DNA of 64,000 nucleotides. Source: Acidithiobacillus concretivorus. GTDB lineage: Bacteria; Pseudomonadota; Gammaproteobacteria; Acidithiobacillales; Acidithiobacillaceae. The notes beneath the pieces are model-generated. The model was not told where the DNA came from. It was given only the letters and a program-made list of their open reading frames with translations, and ran no database searches. Below, in pieces: positions 45,837 to 53,926 of the stretch; positions within the stretch are counted from its first letter, which is position 1; each line of letters opens with the position of its first letter. The position numbers and the translations under genes were made by a program. The stretch covers positions 62,001 through 126,000 of the forward strand of contig NZ_JABELD010000003.1 in NCBI RefSeq assembly GCF_018853445.1, written 5' to 3'.

Positions 45837-46352
45837 ATGAATGATAAACGACAGCGACCACAACGCCCATTTACACTACGCCACTCAGGAAATGTCGGCA
45901 GCATTGTTCAGCATGCCCGCCTGCTGCGGGAACGTCAGCCTGCCTGGAATGCCATGCTTGATCTGGAAATCCAGGACCACACCTGGCTGGTGGCCTGGTC
46001 GAATAACACTTTACAAGTGCTTTGCCAAAGTCCGGTTTGGCTCGCCTGGTTACGGCGTAATGAAAAAAAAGTGATTAAACGCTGGAATAAGGAATTTCCC
46101 GAAGACCCTGTACAACAAATCCAGTCCAGCATCAGGCACTGGCATGCCCAACTCCCCGTTCAAACCAGAGTACAGAAAAAACCTGAAACCTACTCGGATC
46201 AAGCTGCCCAAACCCTCAAACAAAGCAGCAAGCAGATGGCACCAGCTATCGCCCGGGCCATGCTGCGCCTGGCAGAGACCCTGGAAAAAGCTCAGGCTGG
46301 AGAAGACACCAAGGTTTCCGCAAAGGAAAAGGGCGCAGAGCTTTCGGAATAA
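45837..46352 (+). CDS. dciA: DciA-like (DUF721) helicase-loading protein
   Basis: 171 residues. The N-terminal DUF721 domain (about residues 10-110) has the pattern [21 protein letters not shown], and a low-complexity, lysine/glutamine-rich tail follows. DciA-type proteins load the replicative DnaB helicase in bacteria lacking DnaC. Location between lpxC and secA is the usual neighbourhood. The 3' end overlaps the convergent lpxC gene by 61 bases. Identification rests on domain pattern and context. Confidence 0.8.
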   Translation: MNDKRQRPQRPFTLRHSGNVGSIVQHARLLRERQPAWNAMLDLEIQDHTWLVAWSNNTLQVLCQSPVWLAWLRRNEKKVIKRWNKEFPEDPVQQIQSSIRHWHAQLPVQTRVQKKPETYSDQAAQTLKQSSKQMAPAIARAMLRLAETLEKAQAGEDTKVSAKEKGAELSE

Positions 46353-47206
46353 TCCGCAAATTCCCAGGCATCCTGGCGCTGCAACAAGTATCGCAACAGG
46401 CTGTTATTGAGAGCGTGCCCTGCTTTGTGCCCGGAAAAATGTCCCACCAGAGGATGTCCCAGCAGATACAAATCTCCAATGGAATCGAGAACCTTATGAC
46501 GGACAAACTCATTGGTATATCGCAAACCCTCTTCATTGAGGATGCGGTAATCATCCACCACAATGGCGTTATCCAGATTACCACCCAGAGCCAGGCCCAT
46601 TTTTCGGAGGGTTTCGACTTCTCGCATAAAACCAAAAGTCCGGGCACGCGCCACTTCTTTCAGGTAGGAAGTGCGTGAAAAATCCACAGTCACGTCCTGG
46701 CCACCGTTTTTGACGACCGGATGGTCAAAATCAATGGTGAAACTCACCTTGAATCCATCAAAAGGTTCCAGACGCACCCAACGATCACCGTCTTCGGCAA
46801 GCAGTGGCTTGGTGATACGGATGAAACGCTTGGGCGCATTCTGCTCTTCAATGCCTGCGCATTGAATCAAAAAAACAAAAGGCGCCGCGCTACCGTCCAT
46901 AATTGGCACTTCCGGACCATCCAGATCTATATAGGCATTATCAATACCCAAGCCAGCCAAAGCTGACATCAGATGTTCAATGGTGCCCACACGAATCTGC
47001 CCGTCGCCGATATTGGTGGAAAGACGGGTATCCACCACATGAAGAGGATCTGCCTTGATCCAGGCACCGCCCTCAATGTCGCTGCGATGGAAAACAATGC
47101 CGGTGTTAATCGGGGCGGGACGAAGGCCCAGATAAACCTTGCGGCCACTATGCAGGCCGATTCCGGTGCCCCAAATCATATTTTTCAGTGTGCGCTGACG
47201 GATCAT
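46292..47206 (-). CDS. lpxC: UDP-3-O-acyl-N-acetylglucosamine deacetylase
   Basis: Committed zinc-dependent step of lipid A synthesis. The 304-residue protein has the first zinc histidine in [15 protein letters not shown], the mid-region [10 protein letters not shown], the [13 protein letters not shown] segment and the second zinc pair in [17 protein letters not shown]. Size is normal. It is not adjacent to ftsZ here, and its coding 3' end overlaps dciA on the opposite strand. Divergent from sspA across about 290 bases. Confidence 0.95.
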   Translation of the reverse strand: MIRQRTLKNMIWGTGIGLHSGRKVYLGLRPAPINTGIVFHRSDIEGGAWIKADPLHVVDTRLSTNIGDGQIRVGTIEHLMSALAGLGIDNAYIDLDGPEVPIMDGSAAPFVFLIQCAGIEEQNAPKRFIRITKPLLAEDGDRWVRLEPFDGFKVSFTIDFDHPVVKNGGQDVTVDFSRTSYLKEVARARTFGFMREVETLRKMGLALGGNLDNAIVVDDYRILNEEGLRYTNEFVRHKVLDSIGDLYLLGHPLVGHFSGHKAGHALNNSLLRYLLQRQDAWEFADYSESSAPFSFAETLVSSPA

Positions 47207-47498
47207 AATTTTAATTCCTATGCGATCCTCAGGACCGCCCTCCCATACAGTTGTGGTTTAGGTTACAACTTTTGTTGTCTCTATACAACTAACCGACTGG
47301 TCAGGAAGTTTACAGCGCCCCACAGTCCTCGACAAGGCCTATTGACATTCATTAACAAATAATATTTTCCATCAGTCGCTCTTTCCTCATGGAAATACCC
47401 CAACAATGCGGTAGTCATGTATAATCAGCGAGCCGATGAAATCCTTTACGGGTTTCATGTTAAAGATATACTCAACTTGCGATCAAGGAAGTTCAAAT
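47207..47498. promoter_or_regulatory. lpxC-sspA divergent intergenic region with repeated ACAACT/AGTTGT half-sites
   Basis: About 290 bases with no gene. AGTTGT occurs at 47249-47254 and ACAACT at 47265-47270 and 47285-47290. ACAAC-TTTT-GTTGT forms a 5+5 inverted repeat at 47265-47278. ACCGACTGGTCAG at 47292-47304 resembles the TetR-like sites near 11608 and 15275. TATAAT at 47420-47425 is a good -10 for sspA, about 75 bases before its start, but no clear -35 is at the right distance. Confidence 0.4.
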
Positions 47499-48119
47499 AT
47501 GGCCACGCCCAGCAGCAAAAAAACCCTGATGACATTGTATTCCAGTGACGATTGCGTGTATGCGCAGCGCGTGCGTTTTGTTCTGGAAGAAAAGGCAATG
47601 GAATATCAGACCATTGAAGTCGATCTTGCCCAGAAGCCTGAAGAGCTCGCTGAACTCAATTCCTATAATCAGGTTCCTACCCTCCTGGACCGGGACCTTG
47701 CCATTCACGAATCCGTGTTGATTATGGAGTATCTGGACGAACGTTTTCCGCACCCTCCTCTTATTCCTGTTGATCCTATCTCGCGGGCAAAAGTTCGTCT
47801 GGGGCTGCTGCGCTTTGACCAGGACTGGTTTGCGCCGCTTTTCCAGCCCGGCTTCAGCCCGGAACAAATCAAGGCGGCCAAAGAACAAATCCGCAGCACC
47901 ATGGCGGGACTCAGCACCATTTTTACGCAACAGCGTTTTCTTTTTGGTGATGATCTGTCCATTCTTGATTGTGCCATTGCCCCCCTGCTCTGGCGCCTAC
48001 CCATACTCGATATCAGCCTGCCCGCAGCGGCCAAGGCAACCCAGGAATATATGGACCGCCTGTTTCAAATGGAGAGCTTCAAACGTAGCCTGACCCCTAC
48101 CGAGAAGGCCATGCGCTGA
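47499..48119 (+). CDS. sspA: Stringent starvation protein A (GST-fold)
   Basis: RNA polymerase-associated protein of 206 residues with an N-terminal thioredoxin-like domain (LMTLYSSDDCVYAQRVRFVL) and an all-helical GST C-domain. NQVPTLLDRDLAIHESVLIMEYLDERFPHPPL, read as two adjacent parts, is diagnostic. In E. coli SspA acts with RpoS-dependent stress and acid tolerance. AAGGAAG supports the ATG at 47499; the upstream in-frame ATG at 47436 is rejected. One base separates it from the next gene. Confidence 0.9.
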   Translation: MATPSSKKTLMTLYSSDDCVYAQRVRFVLEEKAMEYQTIEVDLAQKPEELAELNSYNQVPTLLDRDLAIHESVLIMEYLDERFPHPPLIPVDPISRAKVRLGLLRFDQDWFAPLFQPGFSPEQIKAAKEQIRSTMAGLSTIFTQQRFLFGDDLSILDCAIAPLLWRLPILDISLPAAAKATQEYMDRLFQMESFKRSLTPTEKAMR

Positions 48120-48120
48120 A

Positions 48121-49854
48121 ATGATGGCAGACCTTGATCGTTTTCGGAGTCTGCCCGAAGGGCTTTTCGCACGTTGCACACTGGATCCAAATGGCTGTAT
48201 TGCCCTGGAGCGCCAGCCACAGGGCTTCCAGAAAGTCAGTGCTGCCCATTTTCAGACCCAGGTGCGGGCGCGCGCTGAGGGCCTGCTACGCCTGGGCGTC
48301 AAAAGGGGAGAAAGAGTCATATTGATGGCACCCAACTCTATGGACTGGGCCATTATGGATTTCGCTATTCTCAGCATTGGCGCCATCACGGTTCCTCTAT
48401 ACCCCAGTTTTAGTCCTCGGGAAATTCACTACGTTCTGGGGGACAGTGGCGCCGGACTGGTGTTGCTGGAGGGTAGCAACGAATGGGAAAAAATGGGTGG
48501 CGAGGGTTGGGGGGTCCCTCATGAACGCATATTACTCAGAAATCCTGAGGCAGCCCAAAGTGCCCAGCTAAACCACTGGGCACAACTCGAACAGGACAAT
48601 ACCGCGCTACACAAACTGGAGCTGACAGAACGCCTTGGCGAATTGCAACGTGAGCAAATTGCCAGCATTGTTTACACATCTGGAACAACCGGATGGCCCA
48701 AAGGCGTCATGCTTAGTCATGGCAACATTCTCAGTAATATTGCTGGTTTTTTGCCTTTAGTCCCCTTACGACGCGGCCAGCGGCTGCTGTCCATTCTTCC
48801 ACTATCACATGTGTTTGAGCGAGGGACCGGGCACTTTGGCGCTTACCTGCTCGGACTGGAAGTTGCCTATGCTGAACGCCCTGATACGGTTCTGCGCGAT
48901 ATGGAAGCGGCGCATCCTGATATCGTTATTGCTGTTCCCAGAGTCTTTCAGTTGCTTTACAGCCGGGTCCGACGGGGCGTGGAGGAACGTAGTGGCCTGC
49001 TGGGTCGTTTCATGCAGCGCGGTGCCGGGCTAAGTGCCAGTGATCGTTCTGCTCCTCCATGGCAACGGTATGTCGCGCGCCGTCTTTTAGCCTCCGGGCT
49101 ACGCAAAAAACTGGGGGGACGTCTGCGTTTTTTCGTTTCCGGAGGAGCTCCGCTGGATACCGATATCACCCGTTTTTTTCTGGACATCGGCCTGCCTGTG
49201 GTGGAGGGATATGGCATGACCGAAACCAGCCCGGTCATTGCCGCCAATCCTCTGAATGATATCCGACCAGGCACTGTCGGCCGCTTCCTGCCTAATTTGC
49301 AAGGCCGCATTGCCGCCGATGGCGAAATCCTGGTGCGCGGGCCATCCATCATGTCCGGCTACTGGAATAATGACAGTGCCACCCGGGAAACCATTGTGGC
49401 AGGCTGGTTACATACCGGCGATGTCGGCAGTCTGGATGACGATGGATACCTGAGTATTTGTGATCGTAAAAAAGATTTGATCGTCAATTCGGCGGGCGAA
49501 AACATTCCCCCACAAAAAATTGAAATGCGCCTGATGGCTCAGGCGCTCATCAGCCAGGCCGTGGTCTTCGGAGACCGCCTTCCTTACCTGAGTGCCCTGA
49601 TTTTCCCCAATCCGGAACAGGTGCAGGAACGCTTCGGCATTAATCCTGAGGCAAGTACCCTGCGCAAGGCTTTACAGGAAAGTATCCATACTGCACTACA
49701 GGATCTGCCTTCCTATGAGCAGGTACGGCGCTTTGCCGTTTTGCCGGAAGCTCTGAGCGAAGCTCATGGTGAAGTAACACCCACCCTGAAAATCAAACGT
49801 CGGGTTGTCGCCGAACGCTACGCCGAATTATTGACCGAGATGCGCAAAAATTAG
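48121..49854 (+). CDS. Long-chain acyl-CoA synthetase (AMP-forming)
   Basis: Activates fatty acids to acyl-CoA through an acyl-AMP. The 577-residue protein has the P-loop-like motif VYTSGTTGWPKGVMLSHGN, then VEGYGMTETSPV, the GWLHTGDVG hinge region and the C-terminal lysine motif TLKIKRRVV. Architecture matches the FadD15/long-chain acyl-CoA ligase group found in many bacteria. ATG at 48121 and 48124 are adjacent; either may be used. It is one base from sspA and four from cca, suggesting an sspA-ligase-cca operon. Confidence 0.9.
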   Translation: MMADLDRFRSLPEGLFARCTLDPNGCIALERQPQGFQKVSAAHFQTQVRARAEGLLRLGVKRGERVILMAPNSMDWAIMDFAILSIGAITVPLYPSFSPREIHYVLGDSGAGLVLLEGSNEWEKMGGEGWGVPHERILLRNPEAAQSAQLNHWAQLEQDNTALHKLELTERLGELQREQIASIVYTSGTTGWPKGVMLSHGNILSNIAGFLPLVPLRRGQRLLSILPLSHVFERGTGHFGAYLLGLEVAYAERPDTVLRDMEAAHPDIVIAVPRVFQLLYSRVRRGVEERSGLLGRFMQRGAGLSASDRSAPPWQRYVARRLLASGLRKKLGGRLRFFVSGGAPLDTDITRFFLDIGLPVVEGYGMTETSPVIAANPLNDIRPGTVGRFLPNLQGRIAADGEILVRGPSIMSGYWNNDSATRETIVAGWLHTGDVGSLDDDGYLSICDRKKDLIVNSAGENIPPQKIEMRLMAQALISQAVVFGDRLPYLSALIFPNPEQVQERFGINPEASTLRKALQESIHTALQDLPSYEQVRRFAVLPEALSEAHGEVTPTLKIKRRVVAERYAELLTEMRKN

Positions 49855-49858
49855 GTTT

Positions 49859-51199
49859 ATGGAAATCCCCATCCCGCCAAAACTGACGCTAATAATCCAT
49901 GCGTTGGAACGTGCGGGGGCAAGGACGCTGCTGGTCGGCGGTGCGGTTCGCGACAGTCTGTTAGGCGTACCCATCCATGACTGGGACATGGAAATCCATG
50001 CGCTGAATGAAGCGCGACTGGAAGAATGCCTGGCGCCTTTTGCTGCGCATCGGGTGGGTGGTCGCTGTGCAGTCTGGGTGGCTGGCGGTGCGGAATTTAC
50101 CCTGCCCCAAACACGCGGCGAAACCGACCCGCACCTGCCCTGGTCCATTGCTGTCCAGCGTCGTGATTTTACGGTCAATGCCCTGGCCTGGGACTGGCGC
50201 TCCGGACAAATACTGGATGCCGTGGGCGGGCTGCGTGATCTGCAAAAAAAACGGCTGCGTATCGTGAATCCCGGCACCTTTGCTGATGACCCTCTTAGAG
50301 CATTCAGGGCTGCGCGTTTGGTCGGGCAACTGGATTTTCATCTCGAAGCAAGCAGCATCCCACATTGCCAAAAACTGGCCGAGCAATTATCGGAAATCCC
50401 TACCGAACGGCTGCGCAAGGAATGGGAGGCGCTCCTGCTGCGTGGCTGCAACCTGCGGGCAGCCTGGGATGCACTGGCACTCACCGGCAGCATCCGCGCA
50501 TTCCCGGCCCTCGAAGCGCTGCAGGCCGTACCTCAGCGTCCAGATGCGCACCCTGAAGGAGATGTCTGGATACATACGGGAAAAGTGCTTGCCGAAGCCG
50601 CTGCCTTGCGCCAGGGTCTGCCCGCACGCGACATCATCCTGATGCTGGCAGCGCTCTTGCATGATCTGGGTAAAGCCGACAGCACCCGGCGCGATCCACA
50701 AAATCGCTGGCGGGCCATAGGGCATGAGCATTCCCTTGCTCGGGCATGCGAGTTCCTGAATCGCTATTTTCCCGGACAACATTTACAGCAACAGATTTTA
50801 CCATTACTCCGTTGGCATGGGGCTCCTCACGCCCTGTTTCGGGATCGGGCCAAGCAACAGGCCTATGCCCGCCTGGCTCTTCGTGTTCCTGACCGTAGCC
50901 TGCTCCTGGATATTGCCCAGGCCGATGCACGTGGTGCTGGTCACAGTGATTTGTCGTCCATCACCTGTGCCCGCGAGATTTGGCAGAAACGGGGACTCTG
51001 GAAAACGCTTCCTGAAGCGCTGATCCGTGGCGAAGACCTCATAGAACTCGGCGTTTCTCCGGGACCAGAACTCGGCAATGCCCTGCGCAGGGCCTACCAG
51101 CGACAGGTTTTAGGCAACTACCAAAACAAGAAAACCTTACTCAGGGCGTTACCCGATCTGATCCCCGCCTTCAATCCCCCAAACGACCCCGCTTGTTGA
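49859..51199 (+). CDS. cca: tRNA nucleotidyltransferase (CCA-adding) with HD domain
   Basis: Adds or repairs the 3' CCA of tRNA. The 446-residue protein has the N-terminal nucleotidyltransferase motif LLVGGAVRDSLLG followed by the metal-binding DWDMEIHAL. RRDFTVNALAWD and the DDPLRAFRAARL region follow, and the HD phosphohydrolase motif LAALLHDLGKADS is near residue 265. The HD domain is typical of the gammaproteobacterial-type enzymes with phosphatase activity. Its 3' end overlaps the convergent 88-residue gene by 29 bases. Confidence 0.92.
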   Translation: MEIPIPPKLTLIIHALERAGARTLLVGGAVRDSLLGVPIHDWDMEIHALNEARLEECLAPFAAHRVGGRCAVWVAGGAEFTLPQTRGETDPHLPWSIAVQRRDFTVNALAWDWRSGQILDAVGGLRDLQKKRLRIVNPGTFADDPLRAFRAARLVGQLDFHLEASSIPHCQKLAEQLSEIPTERLRKEWEALLLRGCNLRAAWDALALTGSIRAFPALEALQAVPQRPDAHPEGDVWIHTGKVLAEAAALRQGLPARDIILMLAALLHDLGKADSTRRDPQNRWRAIGHEHSLARACEFLNRYFPGQHLQQQILPLLRWHGAPHALFRDRAKQQAYARLALRVPDRSLLLDIAQADARGAGHSDLSSITCAREIWQKRGLWKTLPEALIRGEDLIELGVSPGPELGNALRRAYQRQVLGNYQNKKTLLRALPDLIPAFNPPNDPAC

Positions 51200-51437
51200 C
51201 CGCCGTAGCATTGCCCCATTGGCTCATGTCCTGCACCTGAACACCCACCCACCAATAAGCGGCCACACTGTCCTGACCGTGCCCGCCTACCAGCGCCTGC
51301 CCGGGTGCCAAATGCACATGGTCAAGCAGCTTCTTGGCGTCCTCCCGACTGCGGAAAATAGACCAAGCCACCACTCTTTCCATCGGCGTGGTTGAGGGGA
51401 CATCGCGTGCTTCATCCAGAAAATTGTCAGCAATCAT
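51171..51437 (-). CDS. Small hypothetical protein, 88 residues
   Basis: I do not recognise a family. The sequence starts MIADNFLDEARD and contains RVVAWSIFRSREDAKKLLDHV, split here in the middle of a hydrophobic-basic pattern, then the Trp-rich segment SVAAYWWVGVQVQDMSQWG. AAAAGGAGT is well placed before the ATG, so translation is plausible; a GTG three codons upstream is an alternative. It is convergent with cca and upstream of the tandem heptamers and rnpB. No homology or function is claimed. Confidence 0.55.
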   Translation of the reverse strand: MIADNFLDEARDVPSTTPMERVVAWSIFRSREDAKKLLDHVHLAPGQALVGGHGQDSVAAYWWVGVQVQDMSQWGNATAVNKRGRLGD

Positions 51438-51472
51438 AATATTCACTCCTTTTAGTAAACAGTACCGGTCAC

Positions 51473-51508
51473 CCGGATACCCGATACCCGATACCCGATA
51501 CTCGATAC
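51473..51508. repeat. Heptameric tandem repeat (CCGATAC)
   Basis: Three perfect CCGATAC units (51481-51501) are flanked by a variant CCGGATAC before (51473-51480) and TCGATAC after (51502-51508). It lies between the 88-residue gene and rnpB. It is too short and unspaced to be a CRISPR array. Function is unknown; slippage-prone or protein-binding DNA are both possible. Confidence 0.8.
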
Positions 51509-51559
51509 ACCACCCATCCTGATGAATGAAGTATAGTTCGCAAAATGGATGGTTTTCTT

Positions 51560-51588
51560 CTGACAGTCCTGTTGAAAGCGCGTATGAT
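51560..51588 (+). promoter_or_regulatory. Sigma70 promoter of rnpB
   Basis: CTGACA at 51560-51565, a spacer of exactly 17 bases, and TATGAT at 51583-51588 form a near-consensus promoter. The expected transcription start is about 51595-51597, which coincides with the first base of the P1 helix of RNase P RNA. This agreement supports both calls. Confidence 0.8.
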
Positions 51589-51596
51589 CCGCCTCG

Positions 51597-51935
51597 GAGT
51601 GGGCCAGACGACCGCCGCGGATTTATCCGGGGAGGAAAGTCCGGGCTCCATAGGGCAAGGCGCCGGTTAACGGCCGGGGGGCGTGAGCCTACGGAAAGTG
51701 CCACAGAAAATATACCGCCAAGCGCGCAAGCGCCGGTAAGGGTGAAATGGTGCGGTAAGAGCGCACCGCATTTCCGGTAACGGAAATGGCAGGGAAAACC
51801 CCGCCTGGAGCAAGATCAAATAGGCATGCGATACCGTGGTCCGCGGTGCATGCGGGTAGATTGCTGGAGCCTGCGCGCAAGTGTAGGCCTAGAGGAATGG
51901 TCGTCCACGACAGAACCCGGCTTATCGGCCCACTC
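51597..51935 (+). ncRNA. rnpB: RNase P RNA, class A
   Basis: Catalytic RNA for 5' processing of tRNA precursors. The universal segments are present: GGGGAGGAAAGTCCGGGCTC near the 5' end, GTAAGGGTGAAA and GGTGCGGTAAGAGCGCACCG in the middle, and GTCCACGACAGAACCCGGCT at the 3' end. The ends are set by helix P1, GAGTGGGCC (51597-51605) pairing with GGCCCACTC (51927-51935). Length is about 339 bases, normal for class A. A U-rich stretch (CAATTTTTAC) follows, possibly helping 3' formation. Confidence 0.96.
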
Positions 51936-52176
51936 CAATTTTTACTCTCTTCGTCATCGGCTTCTGACAAAAACACCGACTCAACGATCCAAGCGCATGA
52001 ATTAAATATCAATTCGATTGATTTCATGACGCAAGTAGCCGCTCTTCTGTTTTTTTAGAAAACACGCCAAAAATCACTTTGTACAGCATAATCCAACAAT
52101 TACAAGAACCCCTTAAAGTATTTTATACATCTTTATCAACATGCTCTAACATGCCGTAATTATTCAATATTTCTCC
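51936..52176. other. AT-rich intergenic region between rnpB and the dcw promoter
   Basis: About 240 bases with no supported gene. Only short frames exist and none has a convincing ribosome-binding site. The region is AT-rich compared with the flanks, especially 52060-52175, and leads into the promoter at 52177. Confidence 0.6.
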
Positions 52177-52205
52177 TTGACAGTCAGATGCGCGCCCTCT
52201 ATTCT
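52177..52205 (+). promoter_or_regulatory. Sigma70 promoter of the division/cell-wall cluster
   Basis: TTGACA at 52177-52182, a 17-base spacer, and TATTCT at 52200-52205. It lies just upstream of the MraZ boxes, so the predicted transcription start (about 52212) falls at the first box. It probably drives mraZ and much of the downstream cluster. Confidence 0.85.
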
Positions 52206-52212
52206 TCAACTT

Positions 52213-52248
52213 GTGGGGAAAAGTGGGTCAAAGTGGAAGGTTTTGGAG
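52213..52248 (+). promoter_or_regulatory. MraZ operator, direct repeats with 10-base spacing
   Basis: GTGGGG (52213-52218), GTGGGT (52223-52228), GTGGAA (52233-52238) and a weaker TTGGAG (52243-52248) are spaced exactly ten bases apart. MraZ is known to bind TGGGN repeats with five-base gaps upstream of its own gene, so this is a clear autoregulatory site just after the promoter. Confidence 0.85.
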
Positions 52249-52261
52249 AGTAAAGCACAAA

Positions 52262-52717
52262 ATGTTTAGGGGAACGCACCGGCATAATCTCGACAGCAAG
52301 GGACGCATGAACGTCCCGGCGCGCTTCCGCGACTGGCTGAATACCCAATGCGACGGTCAGATTGTGGTGACCATCGATGTGCAAAGCCGCCCAGGTGAAC
52401 ATTGCCTGGTGGCCTACCCCCTTCCCACCTGGGAAAAAGTAGAAGCCCGGGTGGCCGAACTCCCCAGCAACAATCCAGCCGCCCGCCAGTTTCAACGGAT
52501 GTTTGTCGGACAATCGGAAGAGATGCGGCTCGACAGTCAGGCCCGCATTCTACTTTCGCCCAATCTGCGGCGCTTCGCAGAAATTGACAAAGAACTGGTC
52601 GTCGTCGGTCAGATCAATAAATTCGAAATCTGGGATGCCCAATGCTGGGATCGCTACCAGGAAAACAGTCTGAACAACAACGATGGATTTGCCAGCCTGG
52701 GGGATCTCGTCCTGTGA
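52262..52717 (+). CDS. mraZ: Transcriptional regulator MraZ
   Basis: AbrB-fold ring-forming DNA-binding protein that represses the dcw cluster. The 151-residue protein contains the two SpoVT-like halves: FRGTHRHNLDSKGRMNVPAR and, later, EEMRLDSQARILLSPNLRRFA. The start at 52262 matches the family N-terminus, while the open frame from 52211 runs through the operator. The stop overlaps the GTG start of rsmH. Confidence 0.95.
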   Translation: MFRGTHRHNLDSKGRMNVPARFRDWLNTQCDGQIVVTIDVQSRPGEHCLVAYPLPTWEKVEARVAELPSNNPAARQFQRMFVGQSEEMRLDSQARILLSPNLRRFAEIDKELVVVGQINKFEIWDAQCWDRYQENSLNNNDGFASLGDLVL

Positions 52718-53673
52718 ACATACCCGCGTCCGGATCTCACATTACGGTACTTTTGCAGGAAAGCGTTGCCATGCTCCAACCCGCCTTCACCGGGGGCCAA
52801 GCCCGACGTTGCGTGGATGTGACCGGAGGGCGTGGCGGTCATAGCGCGGCACTACTGGAGAAACTTCAGCATCGGGATATGTTATTAATCCTCGACCGCG
52901 ACCCCAGTGCCGTTGCCGCGCTGAAAGACCGCTTTGCTGACGATGACCGGGTATTGATCCGCCAAGCACGTTTCAGTGAAATCCGCAGTGTTGTGGAAAG
53001 TCTTGGCTGGGAAAATGTGGATGCGATTCTTGCCGATCTAGGGGTCTCTTCCCCGCAACTTGACGAAGCCGAGCGCGGCTTCAGCTTCCTCCGTGACGGC
53101 CCTCTGGACATGCGCATGGATCCCGACAGCGGCATCAGTGCCGCCGAATGGTTGAACCATGCTGATGAAACAGAAATCAGCCGGGTGCTGAAAAATTACG
53201 GTGAAGAACGATTCGCCCGCGCGATTGCCCGCAAAATCGTCAAACATCGTGCGCAATCACCCTTGCAACGCACTGGCCAGCTTGCCGAACTCATCGCCGA
53301 GGTCATTCCCCGTCACGACTCGGGGTTAAATCCGGCGACGCGTAGTTTTCAAGGCATTCGTATTTTTATCAACCATGAGCTGGAAGAGCTGGAACAGTTC
53401 CTTCCCGAGGCCATGGCGGTACTGCGTGCTGGCGGACGTCTGGCCATCATCAGCTTTCATTCACTGGAAGATCGCATGGTCAAACGCTTTTTCCGGGCAG
53501 ATGCTTTTCGGGTCAGCAGCGACCTGCCCTTGCGCGCAGCGGAAATTCCACCGCTACCATGGTGCGCAGTCGGCAAGGCCATTCATGCCAGCGCTGAAGA
53601 AATCCAGATGAATCCCCGTTCCCGTTCAGCGGTACTCAGAGTGGCCGAAAGGAGTGAGCGTCATGCGGCGTAA
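52714..53673 (+). CDS. rsmH: 16S rRNA (cytosine1402-N4)-methyltransferase
   Basis: SAM-dependent modification of the ribosomal P site (also called MraW). The 319-residue protein has SHITVLLQESVAML at the N-terminus, VDVTGGRGGHSAALL for SAM binding, LADLGVSSPQLDEAERGFSF, and the C-terminal LAIISFHSLEDRMVKRFF motif. The GTG at 52714 overlaps the mraZ stop; longer upstream frames are inside mraZ. The 3' end overlaps ftsL. Confidence 0.94.
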   Translation: MNIPASGSHITVLLQESVAMLQPAFTGGQARRCVDVTGGRGGHSAALLEKLQHRDMLLILDRDPSAVAALKDRFADDDRVLIRQARFSEIRSVVESLGWENVDAILADLGVSSPQLDEAERGFSFLRDGPLDMRMDPDSGISAAEWLNHADETEISRVLKNYGEERFARAIARKIVKHRAQSPLQRTGQLAELIAEVIPRHDSGLNPATRSFQGIRIFINHELEELEQFLPEAMAVLRAGGRLAIISFHSLEDRMVKRFFRADAFRVSSDLPLRAAEIPPLPWCAVGKAIHASAEEIQMNPRSRSAVLRVAERSERHAA

Positions 53674-53926
53674 TACGGTAATTCTCGCCATTCTCATTAT
53701 GGTAACGCTGCTCGGTATAGTGGCTGCACGGGAAAGCACCCGAAGCCAGTTTATTGCCTTGCAGGAAGCCCAGGCGAAACATTTTTCCCTGGATAATCGC
53801 TGGGGACAGCTGCAACTGGAGCAGGCCACACTCGCTTCCAATGCGCGCGTTGGAGATATCGCCCGACAGAAACTGGGCTTAAGTGCCCCCAAAAACAATC
53901 AGATTGTCATGGTGAAAGCGCAGTGA
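53663..53926 (+). CDS. ftsL: Cell division protein FtsL
   Basis: Small bitopic division protein of 87 residues: a short cytoplasmic basic start (MRRN), one membrane helix (about residues 5-22), then a periplasmic coiled coil with leucine/glutamine heptads (LDNRWGQLQLEQATLASNAR). It bridges FtsB and FtsI at the divisome. AAAGGAG lies eight bases before the ATG at 53663; GTG at 53654 is inside that site. It overlaps rsmH upstream and ftsI downstream. Confidence 0.9.
   Translation: MRRNTVILAILIMVTLLGIVAARESTRSQFIALQEAQAKHFSLDNRWGQLQLEQATLASNARVGDIARQKLGLSAPKNNQIVMVKAQ

Noticed and set aside
47342-47365. TTGACA followed by TAATAT as an sspA promoter
   Set aside because: The spacing is only 12 bases, too short for a sigma70 promoter.
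51473-51508. CRISPR-like array
   Set aside because: The units are 7 bases and directly adjacent, with no spacers and no cas genes nearby.
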